In this document: positions 45,001 to 55,841 of the stretch, one piece after another
Numbering within the stretch: position 1 is the first letter of the stretch
Layout: each line of letters opens with the position of its first letter
Origin: Mercenaria mercenaria
Taxonomy: Eukaryota; Mollusca; Bivalvia; Venerida; Veneridae
Reading direction: 5' to 3'
Assembly (NCBI RefSeq): GCF_021730395.1
Contig: NC_069363.1
Span: 55,857,001-55,921,000 of the forward strand
Length of the DNA: 64,000 nucleotides
The notes under the pieces: model-generated
Seen by the model: the letters and a program-made list of their open reading frames with translations, nothing else
What the model was told of the DNA's origin: nothing
The model's database searches: none
Position numbers and translations under genes: made by a program

Positions 45001-48000
45001 GGCTATACGGTCCATAGTAAGTTGGACTGGGCGATGGTCGCTACCTCCTAGTTGTTCATTGACCTCCCGCTTGACATGTCCATGTATGTCATCAGTACAT
45101 AAAGCAAGATCAGGGGTTGATGTTGTTCGCCAGCTTCTGGAGTAAAAAGTTGGGGGATCATCAGGCTTGTTGATGAGATTTAGCTTGTTATCATCTTGCC
45201 AGGTCTCCACTTCCTCTCCACGTTTATCCAGGTGGTCATATCCCCACAGCTTTGTGAGTGACTTTTAAAGTCTCCTACAATGATGAACCTGGTTTGATCA
45301 GTTGTAACTTTGTCAAGGGACAGAGCTTTGTCACTTGGAGAGTATATGTTCACAAGTTTCAAACTAAACTCGTTCTTTCTGAGGCTAAGAACTTGGAACT
45401 CGGAGTCATCCATATGCGTGTTGGTCTGGACAGCGCTGATGTTGTTCCTGACCAATGTCATGATGCCTCCTTTTCGTCTGCCAATTCTGTCACAACGAAA
45501 ACACTGGTATCCTCTGACTTTGAAGGATTTCTCTGGCTGTAGGTGAGTTTCCTGAATGCAACAGACATTGATGTCTTTCTCATGGAGGATATGCTCAAGT
45601 TCAGCTTTCTTGTTGAAGACACCCTCCGCATTCCAATACATCAGCCTGAAAGGCTGATGCGGATTGGTTTTTCTCCTTGGTATGTTCCTCCTTCTTCTCT
45701 TTGCATGTTGTGGATTGAAGGAGGGACCCCCAGTAGCTGTGGGTGGACTCTGTCGAGGCTCAGAGCCCGTCACTGAATCCCCCTGGAGGGACCTTAGAGA
45801 TTCAGTACCACATTGTTGAATACGGATGGCTGTGTAGTCATAGCGATATTGCATGGTGCTGTGGTTCGTTAAGAGAGTACCAATGGCCCAGCACCTCTGT
45901 CCTCAACTCTCAAGGTTTCTTTCGGGGTTACCTCACCCTTAGTTTCGAGTTAAAACCCTATCCTGAGAACACAGGAGCTATTTGTCCCATAGCTGGGGGT
46001 CTGTTCATAGGCATCAGGGCGTGTCCACACACCGGTGGGCCTGGCATGCCACATGTCTTGGAGCAGACCTCCTCCGAGTCCCCTGCAGTTCTTCCTGAGG
46101 CCGCAAGGTGCTCAGTTATCGTGTGGCGCCAACTCGGAGGCACTGCAAAAGGACTTGTCTGCCGAGAGGCTCTGTACTGGCAGGCAAGACTTACGCACTC
46201 GGCTCCTTTTTCAACAATAGGCTAGCCAGCGGTGAAGGTGACAAGCACACAACACACAGCACACCACACTTTACGCATCAGCAATTGCCACACTTTTAAA
46301 TACATATTATGAATGATTTTGATACATTTGCCGTCAACATTATTACAGAGTAATTTTTGCCGAAGTGCCGTTCTGTTGATACTGTCGAACGCTTTTCTGT
46401 AGTCAATAAAAGAACAAAACAATTTTTTACCTTTTGATAAGTATAAATAAATCAACATTTCAAGGAAAATACAGGATCAACAGTACTGTAATTTTTCCTA
46501 AATCAAGCTTGTTCCTCACAAAGGATGTTATTAAGTTCTAGAGAATTATTCAGCCTCATATTAAGAACATTTGAAAAAAGTTTACCGAAACAACTTAAAA
46601 TGGTGATGTCCCGATAATTATCTGGATCACTTATATTTCCTTCACTTTTATAAGTGGGTAAAATGATCCCTTTGCTCCATGCATCTGGAAAAATACCAGA
46701 ATCCAAAATGATATTGAAAAGATAACAAAAAAAAAACGTCAAACATATTTTCAGGAACATTTGTCAAATATTCATTTAGTACATTATCAAATGAAGAAGA
46801 CGCTTTATTTTTTTTAAATGAACATATAGCTTGTCGAATTTCTGCTACAGTGAAAGGTTTATCAAGTTCAATATTATTATCACTAATATTAGATAAATCA
46901 ATAACATCGGAATCATTATGCACTAAATTTGCATTTAATTTACTAATCTGTTCATGATACGCCTTAGCAGTAACTTTATTAACAATATCCTTCTTATCAG
47001 TTGAATATTTATTCTAATGCTCTTGTTGTAATTCATATTACTACTGCCTTCACCACCCGTATTCGGATGTATTTTATTCGGACATGCAGTAATTCGATCG
47101 TCGGGAAGAAATGTCGAATATCCGTAAAGGTCGTGACACTGTTAAATTATTAATGAATTGAAAAAAAAAGTTCAACGTTTGGGTTGTTCTTTTTTTTACG
47201 CTGCAAAACCTTTTCGCATGCGACTTGAATTGAAAACGTCATAAGAAGTTTCCTATATCATAGTCTTCCCGGTATACTTCCGATGACTCCGCAGCTCCGA
47301 AATAACTGAATGTTAGTTGGCTAGTGGTGGTAACAACCCCTCAACAAAGTTTTGAAAACACATATTTCATTACATGCAAAAGTCGATAAATTGATTTAAG
47401 AATGGCGCGCTAATGTTTTGAAAAGTTGGGGAGTTGAAGACACGTTGTTCACAATATTGTAATTGACATTTACATTTATTAACAATTTACTTTTGTAAGA
47501 ACATGGATTCTGCATTTACATGAATTACAGCACGAGCTCCACGTGAACATGTGACAAAGGTCATACTCCGAGTGTTATAAAAGAAAGCGCCACATTAGAT
47601 CTGATTTAATGAAAAATGATACATGAAGAATGAAATATTTACCCTAAAAGAATGCTGAGTATTTCTTTTCCTTGATTGTATATTTTTCACTTTCTTTTAG
47701 GTAGCATGACGCTTTTTTCGATTCTTTAGTACGAAACAAATTGGAGAGCGGATCAGAAGTTTATAAAATTTCGCAATACAAATGAACATCATTGATTATT
47801 TATGAGCAGATTCATTGAAACCAACGATTGGAAAATATTTATTTCAAAGCTATTTCTTCAAACAATTATTCATAACGCAGAAGGCATTATAAGAACTATT
47901 TTAAGAATTGATTTGTTAATAGGGCGCCTTCGTAATATTTACTTTTTTAAGACAACAATGCTAGAATACATTTCCCAAATATAAACAACTGTAACATAAA

Positions 48001-51000
48001 ATTGATACAGTGTACTAAAGATTACTTAATGGTTTGTATATTCCTATGCATTGTCTTTCCATAGATATGGATTGCCTCTTGACGTTACCTTTATAAACGA
48101 TGAAATAAAGCAAAAATTTTACCAAGAAGTCTTGGCCGGGCGAAGAAAGCTTGCATCAGTAACTGGTAAATGTTTTTACAATATTTCTGTGTTTGTCTCC
48201 CGAAAAACGATCGGAAAATGTGTACCTCAGAACATTGTAGTGTACATTTTGATGCATACTATCTGAATATAACTCATATACGTACCTATAATTAATGTCA
48301 CAGCTTTGTGTCAGATCAAATTTACTCATGGTCTTGCAGTTACAATTTCAATTCATCAGCAATATTTATAAAACCAATTTAAATTATGAACAACATAGGA
48401 CAATCAGAATTTTAGATTTTCATGAAAAAGATCTTTGAAATTGAGGTCAATATTTTATGAGGAAATTGATGAAAAAAATCTTAGCTACATTTAACGAAAC
48501 TTCTAACGACCCCTCGATATCTTTTGCATTTTCTTTCATATTGCTAATAGTAAGTATCTGAAATTTCTAACATATTTAGAAAAGTAAGCTGAAAAACAAA
48601 TTTGAAAATTTCAACACAATCGAATGATAGGTTACAACGATATTATTTTATTGAATCTGCTGGCTCAGTCCAATTTTAAAAGTCTCAGAAATACATGTAA
48701 ATATTTGCAATATACAAAGGAGAGTGTGTAATTGTAAACCAAAAAAAATGACAAAAACAAAATAACATATCTGTTCTGTCACTTTGGGAATAAATTTAAA
48801 TTTGGTTTGATTTTTTTTTATATGTATCCGTATAAATGATATTAGTTCGGATTTTAAAACAATTACTGTTGTGTGAATTTTTGTGACTTTTAAAAAAAAA
48901 CGTATGGAAGTAGTAAAATGAATTAAATGGTGTCTTTTATAACAATCTGAGTAGTTTGTTGAAATGTTAATATGTTATTAACAACACATTTGTCTAAATG
49001 GGTTTATTAAAGGTATTTATAAATGTCAAGTCTATAGAAGGTTATAAAAGGGAATTGTATTTTAGAAACTCTGAGACTGAAACGTATCGTAAAGCAACGA
49101 GTCTTAGTAGGGCACTACAAACCAGTCATCGAACCTGATAACGCGGAAAGCGCTGAAGGAAATGGCCCATCGGAAAGTGAAAATCCTGACGCTGAAAATG
49201 TTGATAATGAAAACGCTAACGCTGCGGACAGCGGAGATGTTCGTCGAAGAACTGTTGTTATGATACCAGTGGATAATCCGGAAATTGGAGAAATACCTGT
49301 AAATATATGTGAAGGTGACATTTTGACAATATATGAATCACTCGTCAACATCAAAAGTGTTACGGAGGCAAAAGATATGGTTAGAGAAACATTATGTCTT
49401 GACTTTGATGTGAAGCCTGGGTTGAAACTTCTAACAAAAGAAGGTTTGTCCAATTTTCATGTTTACTTTGGTTTATTAGAGTTAGAAATTCTGAGCCTTA
49501 TAGATATTCCTATTCTCAACCTTTTAGAAAGGCCTTGTAGAATTTAACTCTAATTTTTCATATAAAATTAACAGAAGTGTAAGTATAATAAATCATACGT
49601 GCTTTACGTAACTTTTTGAGAAACACTTCCATGTAAACACTCATTGTTATCGTATCAAACTGGGTTAATATTTGAAATTTCAATAAGGACCAGGAAGCAA
49701 TGCGAACTATTGTAAATTAATTGAACGTGTTATAAACACGAGAACGTAAGTTGTATATTCAAATAATCCGGATAAAACGTCCGTCTTGTTAATCCATGCA
49801 TTAACCAGTTTGAAAACCGTTTAAATAATGATTTTCTCTCATTTCATTATTTTTGTCGAGTTTGACAAATGAATTGAGTGTTACAATGGATGCCTTTTCA
49901 GCATAAAATATGACTAATCAAGATCTTTAAACTTACTTTTCAAAAATATAAATTAGCTCTATTATTAAGAAAGATTTTGTAAAAACAGACTCTCGACTAC
50001 GCGCTCTCTTTGTTGCACCACAAGAGAATAGCTCACTTTTAACACATAGAGGATATTTGTTTGTTTTTCATGAATATGGAGTAGGCCTATATCTCACCTA
50101 CGCGCTCGTGAAACTGTGAAAATTTTCTCACTTCGAGGTGAGATATATTCCATATTCACGAAAAACAAACAAATTTCTTTTTATTTTATGCTTAATTACG
50201 TTGAGATGTGCATTTTGCAACAAATTTTAATCTCAGCGCGGGAAACAGGCGCGCGTAAACAGACATGACGTCAGACGTGTTGTGACGTTAGAAAGATGCA
50301 CACAACATAAAGTTCCAATTTATTTCATTTTTTGCTGCATAACGTTATGGAATTCTCATTAAGTAAAATAATTTGAATCGAGAAATATACTATAATGAAC
50401 AAAGTGCGACTACAATTTTCATCCTGTTTTAAGCAAATAATTTAAAATTCATACACAATGTACAAGTAGATCGGAGCTATATCTCTCACAGTGTGAAAAT
50501 ATAGATTTCATATTTTCACAGTGTGAGTGATGAGATATAGAGGATATTTGTTTGTTTCAGTGAAATATCAATTTTATTTCACTCGTGAGCACCAAAAACA
50601 GTCATTTTCACTCACTACGCCACGAGTGAAAATGACTGTTTTTGGTGCTCACGAGTGAAATAAAATTGATATTTCACTGACACAAACAAATTTTCTTTTT
50701 ATTTTATGTGTAAAACTCTTCTTTTGTCGCATAATTGATAAAATGTCGAAAATTGCGGGAAAGATCAACAGAAAGCATAGCGCAAATGACGTCATTTCAA
50801 CGACGTCGTCGTCATTATGGTCCCCGGTATTCATAACGCTCGGTATACAATTTGACTTTAATCGCGACGGAGGACCGGAACTAGTTCGGCAAAAACAGTG
50901 AAAAATAAAAATGATAATCTACTGTTTCAAAACTGTGGATTATCACTTTTATTTCACTGAGAAAACTCTATAATTCACTGGAAAACATAAAATAAATAAA

Positions 51001-54000
51001 AATATTTATTGACAGAATACAGTATTTCATTAGTTAGCATAAAATAAAACTGTATATCTACTTTTAGATAATTCTCGGAAGTATGAGAATGTTCAACATG
51101 GACAAAGAAAGTCAGGAGGAAAGCCCCCACCTTTACCAGCTAGACCAGCTAATCCTAAACCTTTAACCAATAGTAAGACCTATGTTAATAAGTTTGGCTA
51201 TCATCTACGGTTTATAAATAGTTTTACTATTTTCATATATTGTTAGGTACCTAACTGATTTCTTTTTAGCTTAAAATGAAAAACAGTCTTCAAATGGACG
51301 AAATCTACAAAATATACATAGGTTACTCTAAGTTGCAAAATTAGGAAATGATTTTTACGATAGCTTCAATACATTCTGCATTTTTATTTGACTTCATGTA
51401 TGTTCAGTTAGATTGATATTGTGAAGTAGATCGGACATCTCAGGAATTGCAACCCACAATGTGCTGATTGTTTCTTATGCTTGCTTCTGTTTCAGTTGCG
51501 TCTAATACATTTACTACATTTTCTGTGTCACACCTTTTTATTCACCACGTACTCTTATTTGTAATGCGAACGCCTTCTTAGCTATATTCTTCCTTTTTAA
51601 AAATTGACTGCATTTAAACATGCATTAAGTAGCCATCCAAGGGAGTGGCAAAATGTGGCTGCTTGAGGTAGGTGGCCACTTAAGTCGGGTGGAAATTAGA
51701 ACAAAATGTTAATTCTGAAGCAAGCTGACTGGCTGTTTTAGAAGGTGGCTGCTAAGGCAAATTTCACTTTATTAACATACCGAATCTGAAATGGATTGCT
51801 GCAAAAGATGACCCCATTCCCAACATGAACTGATTTGTAATACTGTTTTATCAAAATATGTAGCATTTGAAGACAAAAACCTTGATGCCTCAGAGGTCCA
51901 ATACAAGACACTACCCTCTCGAAAACAACCGGATCCCCGAGATGACAATGACGACTATTTAGTTCCTGTATCCCAAAAGAATTGTAAGTGTTGTTGTTTT
52001 TTCTCAGTTATATACTTTACAAAAAGTTATTCTTTTGGCAAGGTATTCATTAATTATATATTATTTAATGTACACTTCTTTTGTATTTATAAATCGTTAT
52101 AAAAATGAACTACTTAATTACAATGAAACCTTTATAACGTTTTAAACTGGCAGGAATGCGGAACATTATTAAAACGGATTTCAACATATACAACAAGTTT
52201 TAAAAAAAAGTAAAGCAGAAGAATATTATTCATTCATTTATTCACATGCTTGAAACACACTGCAGCTAAAACTATGGTTTAATTCATTAAACATTCATAC
52301 TTTTCTCCCAGTATTAGGTGACTATGTTGACATGAATGAGATGAATCGAAACAAAACGCCTGGGGATCCACCTGTACCTCCGCGAAAACCGATACAGGTT
52401 CCAACACGAGTAGTTGGTAAATATATAATTTTTATTGCATATTATATTCAAAAGAACATTAGTGTTCAAAAGAACATTAGTGTTTACAAAAAAATGTTTC
52501 CTTTTTGAAACATGTACTACCCACGTAAGGAGTTTTGATAAGTAATTTCTTCTAAAAACGAGGAAAAAGAATTTTGATCTAATATACATTGTGATGCACT
52601 ACCAAATATTACGTGACTTTACATGGACGCTGTTTTCTTAGTTTAGAGTGGGTGTGTAGGACAAAATCTATGAATTTGGCAGACGACTTCCAAACAGTAT
52701 TGATCATTTGAATAATTGGTTTCAGCTGTAACGAAATGAAAATTAATTGGCTCTGACCCACGCAAATGAAATGCATAATAACCAATAACCCGTTTAATTT
52801 AATCGAGGGGAGATAACTTATTCAAGAAATGCTTGTTCCTGTCTTACACAATACTTGATATAAATCGCATTCTTTCATTCTTTCATTACAGGTTCAGGGC
52901 AGAAACCAACGGTATGTTCATCTTATTCAAGTAGGCCAAATATTTTTGCAACATTGAAGAATAAAGTATTTTTTAAAACCTATCATAGATTAGTTTTACG
53001 ATGAATGTAAAAGAAGTGAATTTCGAAAATAAACGCTGATGTTTCATTGATTTTTTCTGAGAAAAGGATACAAATTGTTTCATGTATGCATAGTTGAATG
53101 GTTTAGTACACTCACGATAAGTGACATTCTCTATCAAATTGTATGTTATTAAAACCTCGAAAAAGCGACAATTTTAATATTTTCGGGGGTGTCCACAAAG
53201 GAGCGAAAATGTCTTTACCACATCGAAAACTGTAAACAAGTTCTTCAGCACATATTTCTGTAATCTCTGAAACTCATTATATTACTTTACATATTTTGAA
53301 TACACTGTAATTTTATCAGTAGGGTCAATCCCATTAACATCTAGTGAAATGACCGTGTGCGGTGACACAATGGTCAAAACAAAGAGTAATAACCAATCCA
53401 ATCACATCAAATGCATTACTTGTAATAGCAGGCACATGTAGGTGAGCTGTCGTGGTCATTCTTAGGTAATAGATTATCAACAAATACATACAAACTATAT
53501 TCATAACCATTATACTCCTAGTATCATGTCGATTTTGTTTTACATCCAAACAAAGTGAAAATTGAATTGAAGAATGTTACATTTACCAAACTAATGCTAT
53601 ATTTTTAAAAAAGTGACAGTCTTTTGATGTCAAAATTGTCCTTTGTTTCTATACATTTACATCATTTTACAGAAAATGAATATTTTTTTTTTATTATAAG
53701 GAAAAGGACAAGAAGCATTTCTGGTCAAAGAAGGCTTTCAAGTCAAACAAAAAAGAAAACTCAGGACAAAACACAAAGGTTGCAGAGATAAAGCCAAGAC
53801 CTCGCATTTCAGAACCATTACTTCAAACTATAGAAGAAGATGATAACCTGGATGGAAAAAAAGAACTAAAGAAGATGAAAGAACTTGATAATTTTTCACG
53901 GCAAACAGGGCTTGTTGGTACGTCTACGTATTCGTCAGACGATCTTGGAGAATATGAAGAAATAAACGGGGTGAAACCTTTTACCAGCTTGGCAGAGATG

Positions 54001-54507
54001 TCTGCCGATAGCCGTTCCAAAGAGCAAAACCTGAGCGGTTATGACGAAATAGAAGATGTGATTGCGCTGCACATACAAGGAACCAGTGGTTCTGAACAAA
54101 CATATACACTGGATCCGGAACAAACGACGGAGCCAGCACATTCAGTTAGTGGCCCGAAAAGATTACCGGAGACGGAAGTAACACAGTCAGATACCAGTAA
54201 CTTAGAGGAGAGGCAAATATCTAGTGTAACCGAGTCTGGCGGTTCTGTGGCGGATGTCTCGCCGACAAGAACTAATGAACAGAGAAAAACAAACAAGTTG
54301 TTTAATGACTTGACCAATGAGGAGTTAGTAGAAAGATTACAATTATGCAATTTACCAGATATGGCAGACATTTGTAAGACTGAAAACCTTGACGGAGAAT
54401 TCTTTGCAGATGTCACCCCAGAATTTCTGAAAGAAACAATGTGTCTGCAAGGAATTAAACTGGCAAAGTTCCTGAAAATGAGAGACGAAAATTGGGTTCC
54501 AAAATAA
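38417..54507 (+). CDS. GAREM-like: GAREM-like adaptor, copy 3 (whole gene, eight coding exons)
   Basis: Exons 38417-39039, 48065-48165, 49066-49443, 51068-51172, 51864-51983, 52312-52416, 52892-52911 and 53701-54507 join to 752 aa with all phases matching. Residues 1 to about 367 are the CABIT domain, with an acidic insert absent from copy 2. The linker holds YENV (Y373, GRB2-type YxN), PPPLPARP, YKTL (Y416), DDYLVPV (Y434), YVDM (Y447, PI3K-type YxxM), PPVPPRKP, YEEI (Y569) and YDEI (Y598). The SAM domain is about 683-752, ending NWVPK. By family it should be a cytoplasmic phosphotyrosine adaptor. Intron 1 is 9 kb and carries nested LINEs. An AATAAA follows at 54539. Confidence 0.88.
39049..39263 (-). 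mobile_element. Foldback/MITE F2, inverted copy just inside intron 1
   Basis: TTTTAACCCTTATCCTGCTA, CCATCTTTCAATTTGAACAG, GACTGAATAGCGAACAGTGC, GCAGATCATGATCACACTGC and CGCAGAGGCAGAATC. Inverse of 37828-38042. It starts 9-11 bp after the exon 1 donor. Confidence 0.8.
39264..40590 (+). other. Copy 3 intron 1, left part, nothing recognised
   Basis: AT-rich intron without open frames of note, up to the 3' end of the outer LINE. Confidence 0.4.
40594..42245 (-). mobile_element. Outer LINE, 3' portion (minus strand)
   Basis: The minus-strand frame 41941-40871 is the C-terminal part of a non-LTR polymerase ORF (MQLHLFDSMVAPILLYGSEV, WGIENIDTIDKFQTKFYELI, LGDLGAVPG...). The frame 42245-41994 has GVRQSENLLPVFFPLFLNDL of the reverse transcriptase. 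The 3' end has a GCCTC-ATA-GAGGC hairpin (40624-40636) and an ATCTAAATCTAGATC end. No RNase H domain is seen, so a CR1/L2/Rex1-type lineage is plausible but unassigned. It is broken by frame changes between 41941 and 41994 and by the inner LINE. Confidence 0.75.
42246..46292 (-). mobile_element. Inner LINE of I-type (RNase H-bearing), about 4.05 kb
   Basis: Minus strand. In order: an APE-like endonuclease (45854-45180: LMYWNAEGVFNKKAELEHIL, CIQETHL, LVNIYSP, IIVGDF; then 45210-44926 with GGSDHRPV), a linker (44903-44272), a reverse transcriptase (44332-43385: HPISLTSCVGKTMERI, AWIDLQRAFDKVW, GVPQGGVLSP, YADDLVLW) and RNase H (43388-42432: VYTDGSAKCAVKDGGAGI, FLTDALSVMEAL, WIRSHCGIAGNEEADKLAK). 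The frame changes about five times and one stop splits the RNase H part, so it is dead. The 3' end carries a (GAA)5 tail. Flanks CTTTTATATACAT and CTTTTAAATACAT (12 of 13 equal) are the target duplication. No clear ORF1: 45855-46292 has only short frames. Confidence 0.85.
42401..42476 (-). other. 31-bp-arm hairpin at the LINE RNase H terminus
   Basis: Arms 42401-42431 (CGTCACCTAAACGCAACAAA...) and 42446-42476 (TAAGATACGACTTTGTTGCG...) are inverses at 30 of 31 positions around a 14-nt loop. It covers the last codons of the RNase H frame and the start of the 3' untranslated part. Confidence 0.8.
46306..47020 (-). mobile_element. Outer LINE, 5' portion of the reverse transcriptase (minus strand)
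   Basis: Minus-strand frames 46923-46648, 46760-46503 and 46458-46306 hold FTVAEIRQAICSFKKNKASS, WSKGIILPTYKSEGNISDPD, NYRDITILSCFGKLFSNVLN, FCSFIDYRKAFDSINRTALR and IIHNMYLK. The latter continues into the 42245 side as MYIKAKSCI after the inner LINE. No endonuclease is found above 47.02 kb, which suggests 5' truncation at insertion. Confidence 0.75.
47021..48064 (+). other. Copy 3 intron 1, right part
   Basis: About 1 kb of intron without recognised features up to the exon 2 acceptor (TTTCCATAG). The 60-codon frame at 47802-47984 is unsupported. Confidence 0.4.
48065..48165 (+). CDS. GAREM-like: Copy 3 exon 2: CABIT middle
   Basis: 101 nt, phase 2 in and phase 1 out. Reads (R)YGLPLDVTFINDEIKQKFYQ then EVLAGRRKLASVTG. 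Single acceptor, unlike the tripled acceptor of copy 2. Confidence 0.85.
49066..49443 (+). CDS. GAREM-like: Copy 3 exon 3: CABIT end with acidic insert
   Basis: 378 nt, phase 1 in and out. ETLRLKRIVKQRVLVGHYKP, then an insert rich in E/N/A/D/S (NAESAEGNGPSESENPDAEN, VDNENANAADSGD), then RRRTVVMIPVDNPEIGEIPV and LCLDFDVKPGLKLLTKEG. The insert replaces the shorter LDGSETKDTERF of copy 2. Confidence 0.85.
50049..50700. mobile_element. Cluster of three adjacent palindromes in copy 3 intron 3
   Basis: Palindrome 1: arms 50056-50099 and 50136-50175 (TTTGTTTGTTTTTCATGAAT...). Palindrome 2: 50477-50540 (CTATATCTCTCACAGTGTGA...). Palindrome 3: arms 50545-50613 and 50624-50691 (TTTCAGTGAAATATCAATTT..., GTGAGCACCAAAAACAGTCA...), almost perfect over 68 bp. 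Palindromes 1 and 3 share the border GAGGATATTTGTTTGTTT and the right flank AAATT(T)TCTTTTTATTTTATG. TGACGTCA occurs at about 50788. A related inverted piece is at 55140-55500. Confidence 0.75.
51068..51172 (+). CDS. GAREM-like: Copy 3 exon 4: YENV and proline-rich motif
   Basis: 105 nt, phase 1 in and out (CTTTTAG | ... AATA|GTAAGA). Reads DNSRKYENVQHGQRKSGGKP then PPLPARPANPKPLTN. YENV fits the YxN consensus of the GRB2 SH2 domain, and PPLPAR fits PxxPxR of SH3 ligands. Confidence 0.8.
51864..51983 (+). CDS. GAREM-like: Copy 3 exon 5: YKTL and DDYLVPV
   Basis: 120 nt, phase 1 in and out (ATATGTAG | ... AATT|GTAAGT). Reads TFEDKNLDASEVQYKTLPSR then KQPDPRDDNDDYLVPVSQKN. DDYLVPV matches DDTYIVPEA of copy 2 exon 5. 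Confidence 0.75.
52312..52416 (+). CDS. GAREM-like: Copy 3 exon 6: YVDM and PPVPPRKP
   Basis: 105 nt, phase 1 in and out (TCTCCCAG | ... GTTG|GTAAAT). Reads LLGDYVDMNEMNRNKTPGDP then PVPPRKPIQVPTRVVG. YVDM is a canonical PI3K p85 SH2 ligand pattern (YxxM), and PVPPRKP is an SH3 ligand type. Confidence 0.8.
52892..52911 (+). CDS. GAREM-like: Copy 3 exon 7: 20-nt micro-exon
   Basis: 20 nt between CATTACAG and GTATGT, phase 1 in and phase 0 out. Reads GSGQKPT. The micro-exon is conserved in all three copies. Confidence 0.75.
53701..54507 (+). CDS. GAREM-like: Copy 3 exon 8: linker and SAM domain
   Basis: Starts after TTATTATAAG (EKDKKHFWSKKAFKSNKKEN), because the earlier AG at 53671-53672 would lead to a stop. 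It has LGEYEEINGV (Y569) and SGYDEIEDV (Y598), then the SAM domain LTNEELVERLQLCNLPDMAD, LDGEFFADV, LQGIKLAKFLKMRD and NWVPK. Stop TAA at 54505-54507. Confidence 0.9.
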   Translation, partial: EKDKKHFWSKKAFKSNKKENSGQNTKVAEIKPRPRISEPLLQTIEEDDNLDGKKELKKMKELDNFSRQTGLVGTSTYSSDDLGEYEEINGVKPFTSLAEMSADSRSKEQNLSGYDEIEDVIALHIQGTSGSEQTYTLDPEQTTEPAHSVSGPKRLPETEVTQSDTSNLEERQISSVTESGGSVADVSPTRTNEQRKTNKLFNDLTNEELVERLQLCNLPDMADICKTENLDGEFFADVTPEFLKETMCLQGIKLAKFLKMRDENWVPK

Positions 54508-55840
54508 AATGCTTCATAAAGCAAATTGTTATTGAAGAATAAATACGAATATTTATCACAATTTGAATATTTAACAAAAAAACTGCAACAGAGGAAATGA
54601 TTTTTCGGTAGTTATGTTCCGATTATAGCATATTTTTCCATTTTTAAAAACAATTTGACACATACATGAAGTGAAACGTTGATGTTTTCAACAGATGCGT
54701 TTAGATACTTATGCAGTGTACGCATTGATTTTGTCAAAGAACTTTGGAAAACCTGCAAGGAAAAAGAATTGGGAAAAAAATCATAGCCATTGGAGTATCT
54801 GATCATCAATCTAAATAGGTGTACATTTAGGTCAATTTTCCGTAATAATAACTGAAATTGAAAAATCTATAGTGTACATTGTTACACAAAACATGACATT
54901 TGATTTTCTTGTTGTGTTTCCGGCTCTTTGTATATCTTAGTAATTATAAAGTATTTATCCGGAAATTGTCTCAAATGTTCAAGAATGAAATGATTAGTTT
55001 CGGTTACTTGGATGTAGGATAGGTATCAAGATCAGATTCAATTCAAAACGCCTACACCAGCATAATTATACCACCTAAATGAGTCCATCATCTTTGCTCC
55101 ATATACATTTCTGTAATATTTGTACGAGAGAAAATTAATGATTTTTATTTTATGTTTTTCGGTGGTTTATCGAAATATAACGGTGAATTATATCCTGATA
55201 AACTCACTGGCCACTCAGTGAAAATTATCAAATCTGATACCCGGATTAACGTCAAAAAGTTAACCGAGCGTACTGAAAGCCGAAAACAATATGACGATGA
55301 CGTCGTTAAAATGACGTCATCTTTGCGATGCTTCCTGATAAAATTTCCCGCAAATTTCGACACTTTATTGAAATAAACACAACAAAGTAGAGTTTTAGAC
55401 ATAAAATAAACAGAAAAATTGTTGGTATCGATGTAATATCACGGTAATTTCACTCGTGAACACCAAAAGTTGTTATTTTCACTCGTGGCTGCGCCACTCA
55501 ATAAAGAATTATTTAAATTTGCATTTCGTTTTGTTATACAAATTAAACAAAACTTAGATTCTCAGAATTTCAAAGTACTATGTATTCATTTCAGTCAGCA
55601 TAGCTTCCAATTTTAAGTTCTGTATTTTTTTTGTTAAAACACACAAACATGTTTATTGTATATTTACATAGAAACTGTGTAGTAAATTATTTATATTTTG
55701 TAATACGAAATTAAGGCATAATATATCGTTAACTAGAAACCAACAGAAAAAAAATATTTTAGGAGCAATCTTGTTACAACTATCATACCACATGTATAAT
55801 AATCGAAAGAGACTCAGTACGGTGTGGGTAATTGCACATT
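54508..55840 (+). other. Copy 3 3' region with palindrome-family fragment
   Basis: AATAAA at 54539 is a candidate polyadenylation signal. The block 54850-54985 (TTTCTTGTTGTGTTTCCGGC) recurs at about 57290-57440. A piece related to the 50-kb palindromes lies at about 55140-55500, with TGACGTCA at 55313 and TTTCACTCGTGAACACCAAA at 55448. Confidence 0.55.
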
Positions 55841-55841
55841 T

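Noticed and set aside
45258-46225. Plus-strand ORFs of 94-160 codons over 45.3-46.2 kb
   Set aside because: They are antisense shadows of the endonuclease and 5' region of the inner LINE.
53672-53700. Earlier acceptor for the last exon of copy 3 (TTTTACAG)
   Set aside because: It would read KMNIFFLL then a stop, while the acceptor at 53700 continues in frame and matches the lysine-rich start in the other copies.
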